NCBI GenBank assembly: GCA_030066265.1
Contig: JASJCF010000001.1
Location: 1-43,720, forward strand
Source of the DNA: Acidimicrobiia bacterium
Lineage (GTDB): Bacteria > Actinomycetota > Acidimicrobiia > Spongiisociales > UBA5794
Direction of reading: 5' to 3'
DNA: 43,720 bases
In this document: piece by piece, positions 39,717 through 43,720 of the stretch
Layout: every line of letters starts with the position of its first letter
How positions within the stretch are numbered: the first letter of the stretch is position 1
The notes under the pieces: model-generated
The model's input: the letters and a program-made list of their open reading frames with translations, nothing else
Databases searched by the model: none
What the model was told of the DNA's origin: nothing
Made by a program: the position numbers and the translations under genes

Positions 39717-41077
39717 CGGAGATCGATGGCTCCCGCCACCTCGCCGGCGATCGAGGTGATGTCACCGGCACCGAGGAGCAGCACGACATCCCCCGGCGAG
39801 GCGATGCCGACGATCTCCTGGGAGACATCCGCCAGCCGAGGTACGTATCGCGCAGGGGTTCCGGCGGCGTCGACGGACTGTGCGACGATCCTCCCGGAAA
39901 CGCCGATGATCGGATCCTCTCCCGCCGAGTACACATCCGTCACGATGACGTCGTCTGCGAGGGCGAGCGGGGCACCGAATTCGGGGCCCAGGTCTGCGGT
40001 CCGCGTGTAGCGATGGGGTTGGAACACGGCGATCACCCGCCCCGAATTGGTCGTCGCAGCCGCTTCGATGGTGGCGGCGACCTCGGTCGGATGATGTGCG
40101 TAGTCGTCGACGATCGTCACGCCGCGGACTTCTGCGCGGATCTCGTAGCGCCGACGGACGCCGGCGAAGCCGCTCAAAGCCTCGGCGCACCGCGCGAGAT
40201 CGAAGCCCGACAAGGCAAGGGTGGCGAGCACACCGGCGGCGTTCGCGGCGAGGTGGGTACCCGGTTTGGGAAGCGTCACGGCGACGGGCTCGCCGCCTCC
40301 TGTGAGAACGAATCGGACCCCTCCGTCGGCATGTTCGATCTCGGTGATGCGCCAGTCCGCGTCGGGCGAGAAGCCGTACGTCGTGATCGGAGTTCGCTGG
40401 GCGAGGCGGCGGACGCCGGGGTCGTCGATGCAACCGACGCGAGGACCATCGACTCGGTCGACGACCTGGGCGAACGCATCCTCGAGCGCTGCGAGCGTTC
40501 CGTAGTGATCCAGGTGGTCGGCCTCGATGTTCGTCACGAGCACGGAAGCGAGCTCCAGATGCCGGAAGGTGCCGAATGCCTCATCGGCCTCGAGCACGAA
40601 TGTGGGATCCGCGCCGACGTGTGCGCCGGTGTTCATCCCGACGAGTTGGCCGCCGACGAGGAACGAGGGGTCGTGGCCGGTCCCCCGGAGCGCGGCGACA
40701 GCGAGCGCGGATGACGTCGTCTTCCCGTGCGTCCCCGCCAAGCCGATGGCGGCATTCGCCGCCGTCAGAGCCAGGAGGAGCTGTGGTCGTATCCACACCG
40801 GAATACCGGCTGCTCGGGCAGCTGCGAGCTCTGCATCGCGATCGGGCACCGCCGATGAGGCGACGACGAGCTCGACACCCTCGAGCCGCTCGGGGTGATG
40901 CCCGACCCAGGTGGTGACCCCGACGTCGGCGAGCGCATCGAGCATGCGGCCGGGCTTCACATCGGATCCCGACACGGTGTGGCCCAGCTGGCTGAGGATC
41001 TTGGCGAGACCGGACATGCCCGATCCGCCGGCTCCGACGAGGTGGACGCGATGGGGCACGGAGTTCGGGTCACGCAC
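39713..41077 (-). CDS. murC: UDP-N-acetylmuramate-L-alanine ligase
   Basis: A 454-residue ATP-dependent ligase that adds L-alanine to UDP-MurNAc. The N-terminal UDP-binding motif is VHLVGAGGSGMSGLA, the ATP P-loop AGTHGKTTSS (114-123), the carbamylated-Lys/metal region includes FVLEADEAFGTF and TNIEADHLDHYG, and the C-terminal domain has VDDYAHHPTEV and FQPHRYTRT. All are typical of active MurC. GTG 41077 overlaps the murG stop by 8 bp. Unusually the catalytic block reads VLEADEA where most MurC have AEADESD, a modest departure. It works between MurB and MurD. Confidence 0.95.
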   Translation of the reverse strand: MRDPNSVPHRVHLVGAGGSGMSGLAKILSQLGHTVSGSDVKPGRMLDALADVGVTTWVGHHPERLEGVELVVASSAVPDRDAELAAARAAGIPVWIRPQLLLALTAANAAIGLAGTHGKTTSSALAVAALRGTGHDPSFLVGGQLVGMNTGAHVGADPTFVLEADEAFGTFRHLELASVLVTNIEADHLDHYGTLAALEDAFAQVVDRVDGPRVGCIDDPGVRRLAQRTPITTYGFSPDADWRITEIEHADGGVRFVLTGGGEPVAVTLPKPGTHLAANAAGVLATLALSGFDLARCAEALSGFAGVRRRYEIRAEVRGVTIVDDYAHHPTEVAATIEAAATTNSGRVIAVFQPHRYTRTADLGPEFGAPLALADDVIVTDVYSAGEDPIIGVSGRIVAQSVDAAGTPARYVPRLADVSQEIVGIASPGDVVLLLGAGDITSIAGEVAGAIDLR

Positions 41078-42149
41078 GGGCCAACTCCTCGATCCGGTCG
41101 GCGATCACCGACGCCGCCCGGGTGTGGTCGACGACGGGTTCGGCGTCGGCCATCGTCTCGAGGCGGGCACGATCGATCGCCAATCCGTGCACCGCGTCTG
41201 CGACCGTCAGGGCGTCGGTCTGGTCCACGACCACGCCCCCGCCACTGCGCACCAGATCCGATGCGTTGCGTGCCTGATAGCCGCGCCCGGCGGGCAACGG
41301 CACGATGACCGCCGGGGTCCTGGTTGCCTCGATCTCGGAAACGGTCATGGCTCCCCCCCGGGTGAGCACGACGTCGGACGCTGCGTAGAGATCGCTCATG
41401 GACGTCTCGAAGGGAACGGTAACCCACCCATCGACGGACACCGCGGACCGGGCGAGCGCGTCGTGATGCGCTGCTCCCGTCACGTGGAGGATCTGGTACG
41501 TGCGATCGGTGCGCTGGGCCAGGAGCGAGGCAACCTCGTTGAGGAACGCAGCTCCTTGGCTCCCGCCGAAGACGGCGAGCACGGTGGCGTCGGGATCGAG
41601 CTCATATCGGCGACGCGCCTCGCTCCGCAGCTCGTTGCGGTCGAAGTGGGAGAACTCCGATCGGAGCGGGCTTCCCACGACCGTCGCCGAGGGGAGCTTG
41701 TCAAGCGAATGCGAGAACGCGACGTAGATCGAGTCGGCCCGCCGCGCAATCAGCCGATTTGCCATGCCTGGCACTGCGTTGGCCTCGTGGATGACCACGG
41801 GAATCCGGGCCTTGCTCGCCGCCAGGGCGGCGGGGCCCGAGACGTACCCCCCGAACACGACCATGACCTCGAGACCTCGGCTGGTGGCGACGTCGAGGAT
41901 CTCGTCTCTCGCCTTCTTGACCTTCTGCGGCAGCGTGAGATTGTCCAACGAGAGACTGCGACGGATGCCATGGATGTCCACGCCGACGAAGGGATACCCG
42001 GCTTCGGGCACGACGGTGGCCTCCATGCGGTCTCCCCCGAAGAAGACCATCTGCTCGTGGTCGTGACCGCGGGCGACGAGCTCGTCGGCCACGGCGAGCG
42101 CAGGGAAGATGTGGCCGCCCGTGCCGGCGGCGGCGAAACCGACCCTCAC
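41070..42149 (-). CDS. murG: UDP-GlcNAc: undecaprenyl-PP-MurNAc-pentapeptide GlcNAc transferase
   Basis: A 359-residue GT-B glycosyltransferase that turns lipid I into lipid II on the cytoplasmic membrane face. The donor/acceptor motifs are GTGGHIFPALA (9-19), GGYVSGPAALA, HEANAVPGMANR, GGSQGAAFLN and TRGGAMTVSEIEA with PLPAGRGYQARNA. These match the family, except that the second domain has GRGYQ where many have GHQ. GTG 42149 has GAGG 8 nt upstream and lies 10 bp after the ftsW stop. It supplies the substrate that FtsW polymerises. Confidence 0.95.
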   Translation of the reverse strand: MRVGFAAAGTGGHIFPALAVADELVARGHDHEQMVFFGGDRMEATVVPEAGYPFVGVDIHGIRRSLSLDNLTLPQKVKKARDEILDVATSRGLEVMVVFGGYVSGPAALAASKARIPVVIHEANAVPGMANRLIARRADSIYVAFSHSLDKLPSATVVGSPLRSEFSHFDRNELRSEARRRYELDPDATVLAVFGGSQGAAFLNEVASLLAQRTDRTYQILHVTGAAHHDALARSAVSVDGWVTVPFETSMSDLYAASDVVLTRGGAMTVSEIEATRTPAVIVPLPAGRGYQARNASDLVRSGGGVVVDQTDALTVADAVHGLAIDRARLETMADAEPVVDHTRAASVIADRIEELARA

Positions 42150-42159
42150 GATCCGGACC

Positions 42160-43326
42160 TCAACCTGTCTCCTCGGACCCGGGGGCGGTCCTGGCGATGT
42201 TCAGCAGCACGCCGACGGCGAACAGGTTGACGAGCATGGCGTTGCCGCCGTTGGAGATGAACGGCAGCGGAACGCCGGTGATCGGGAGCACGGCGACGAC
42301 GCCGCCGATGTTCACGAGCGCCTGGATCGACAGCCAGCTGACGATCCCGATGGCGAGGAGGCGCCCGAACCCGTCGCGTGCACGGAATGCGATCGAGACG
42401 CCGACGGCGGCGAGGAGGGCGAACAAGGTGACCACGATCATCGCCCCGGCGAAGCCCGTCTCCTCGCCGATGATGGCGAAGATGAAGTCGGTGTGTGCGT
42501 TCGGGAGCCAGCTCCAGCGCGCCCGGCTCTGCCCGAGGCCCACGCCGAAGAATCCCCCGGTGCCGAGCGCGACCATCGACTGCACGGCCTGGAGACCGGA
42601 TCCCTGGGCGTTGGAGAAGGGATCGAGGAACCCGAGGAGACGGGCCTTGCGATAGTCGGCCGACATGGCGAGGGCCGTCATCGTCAGCGCACCGACCGCA
42701 CCGAGGCCGAAGACGAATCGGAGCGGAACGGTGGAGGCGGCGAGCATCACGAAGGCGGGTACCACGATGAGCAGCAGGTTGCCGAAGTCCGGCTGGGCCA
42801 GGAGCAGCAGGGACGGGATGCCGAGGACCGCTGCGAGCGGGATGAACACGTGTCTCAGATCCCCCAGGAGCGCATCCTTCTTCGTGAGGGCCGCCGCAAG
42901 CAGCGCCAGGGTCGAGAACTTCGCAAACTCAGCGACTTGGAGGGTGATCGGCCCGACCTCGATCCATCGCGTTGCACCGCCCCGCGTGTCGCCGACGACG
43001 AGGGTGACCACGAGGCCGATCATCGTGGCGAGGTACAGCGCAAGTGCGAACCGCTGCCAGAGGCGGTACGGGATGAACGCGGCGACGACAAGGGCCGCCA
43101 TGCCGAGCCCGACCCACATGACCTGACGCGTGAACAGCTGGAACTGGTCGCTACTCGCTCGGATCGACACCACCGACGAGGCCGACAGCATCGCCCCCAG
43201 ACCGATGGTGAGCAGCATGGCGACGATGACGAGCAGGAACACGGATCGCTTGCTCGCTGCGGAGCGACCGCGCACGCCGGTTCGCACCCGGACCGCCGCT
43301 GTCCGCCGCTGTGCGGTGTCGGTCAT
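42160..43326 (-). CDS. ftsW: Septal peptidoglycan glycosyltransferase FtsW
   Basis: A 388-residue SEDS-family lipid II polymerase with about ten membrane helices after a basic N-terminal tail (about 1-28). Conserved blocks are GGATRWIEVGPITLQVAEFAK, LAQPDFG (catalytic-site Asp region), GLGQSRARWSWLPNAHTDFIFAIIGEE and the C-terminal GVPLPFISNGGNAMLVNL. These are diagnostic for FtsW/RodA; the division-cluster location makes FtsW the right call. ATG 43326 overlaps the murD stop by 4 nt. Its cognate PBP (FtsI) is not in the window. Confidence 0.95.
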   Translation of the reverse strand: MTDTAQRRTAAVRVRTGVRGRSAASKRSVFLLVIVAMLLTIGLGAMLSASSVVSIRASSDQFQLFTRQVMWVGLGMAALVVAAFIPYRLWQRFALALYLATMIGLVVTLVVGDTRGGATRWIEVGPITLQVAEFAKFSTLALLAAALTKKDALLGDLRHVFIPLAAVLGIPSLLLLAQPDFGNLLLIVVPAFVMLAASTVPLRFVFGLGAVGALTMTALAMSADYRKARLLGFLDPFSNAQGSGLQAVQSMVALGTGGFFGVGLGQSRARWSWLPNAHTDFIFAIIGEETGFAGAMIVVTLFALLAAVGVSIAFRARDGFGRLLAIGIVSWLSIQALVNIGGVVAVLPITGVPLPFISNGGNAMLVNLFAVGVLLNIARTAPGSEETG

Positions 43327-43720
43327 GGCCGCGCCTCCCCCATCGCTGCGACGATCGACCGAAAGGCATCGCCGCGCTCCTCGTACGACCGGAACTCGTC
43401 GAAGCTCGCACACCCCGGCGACAGCAGCACCGTGTCGCCCGACTCGGCGACTGCAGCGGCCTGGCCGACGGCCTCCTCGAGCGTGCCGGCGACGGGTACC
43501 GTCTTCGTGCTCGCCGCAGCGATCTCCGCAGCGGCCTCACCGAAGGCGATCAGGGATTTGACGTCGAGGGTTGCCAGCGGCGTGAGGTCCACGCCCTTGT
43601 TGCGACCGCCCACCAACAGCACCACCGAGTCGTAGGCCTCTGCGGCAGCCATCGTGGCGTGCGGGTTCGTCGCCTTTGAATCGTTGACGTACACGACCCC
43701 ATCGACGATCCCAACCGATT
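43323..43720 (-). CDS. murD: UDP-N-acetylmuramoylalanine-D-glutamate ligase (C-terminal part)
   Basis: The frame enters from the right edge and codes for the last 131 residues of MurD. It has GVVYVNDSKATNPHA, the diagnostic MurD C-terminal-domain motif, followed by VVLLVGGRNKGVDL and TVLLSPGCASFDEFRSYEERGDAF. These form the ADP/UMAG-closing domain of this ATP-dependent D-glutamate ligase. The start and the P-loop lie outside the window. It overlaps ftsW by 4 nt. Confidence 0.95.
   Translation of the reverse strand, partial: SVGIVDGVVYVNDSKATNPHATMAAAEAYDSVVLLVGGRNKGVDLTPLATLDVKSLIAFGEAAAEIAAASTKTVPVAGTLEEAVGQAAAVAESGDTVLLSPGCASFDEFRSYEERGDAFRSIVAAMGEARP

Overview
The window is GC-rich, densely packed bacterial chromosome. 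Its gene content and order point to Actinomycetota: a murD-ftsW-murG-murC-murB-ftsQ-ftsZ-pgeF-yggS-sepF-yggT division cluster next to ileS, then traR/dksA-like, lspA, rluD and dnaE, as in Streptomyces and its relatives. A WS/DGAT acyltransferase, an ArsA-like ATPase pair of the Rv3679-Rv3680 type and an actinobacterial T-box in front of ileS agree with this. A deep-branching class such as Acidimicrobiia is possible, because a separate trpF is present and no DivIVA gene sits between yggT and ileS. That placement is inference; no 16S or marker search was possible. I see no insertion sequence, prophage, integrase or CRISPR array.

Layout. 1-4,660: two tandem TadE-TadG pairs (Tad/Flp pilus minor subunits) on the minus strand, with a tRNA-Leu(CAA) on the plus strand between them. 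4,717-11,841: tryptophan genes trpE, (response regulator, histidine kinase), trpC, trpF, trpB, trpA, all minus strand, with a two-component system lying inside the cluster; trpD and trpG are absent. 12,059-18,586: transport and envelope genes (a DJ-1/PfpI-like lipoprotein, CcdA, MFS, MATE, endonuclease III, two small membrane proteins, EamA exporter). 18,698-22,685: a tandem-domain ThyX homologue, a small unknown gene and two ArsA-like ATPases. 22,806-27,515: divergent dnaE and pfkA. 27,551-31,191: yggU, traR-like, lspA, rluD and WS/DGAT as one minus-strand operon. 31,222-34,650: T-box leader and ileS. 34,715-43,720: the division and peptidoglycan cluster, cut inside murD at the right edge.

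How the genes work together. Most genes run in tightly coupled operons with 4-bp ATGA/GTGA/TTGA overlaps. Seven genes have a TAnnnT hexamer ending 6-8 nt before the start codon, which suggests leaderless mRNAs. The T-box couples IleRS synthesis to uncharged tRNA-Ile. The right-hand cluster supplies lipid II (MurD, MurC, MurB, MurG), its polymerase (FtsW) and the Z-ring (FtsZ, SepF, FtsQ).

The least ordinary features are the composite ThyX-like protein, short tandem repeats at three convergent gene junctions and at the thyX promoter, a duplicated TadE-TadG pair, a DJ-1-like lipoprotein without the nucleophilic Cys, and a kinase-trpC junction hairpin. I did not find a clear-cut new defence or biosynthetic system.
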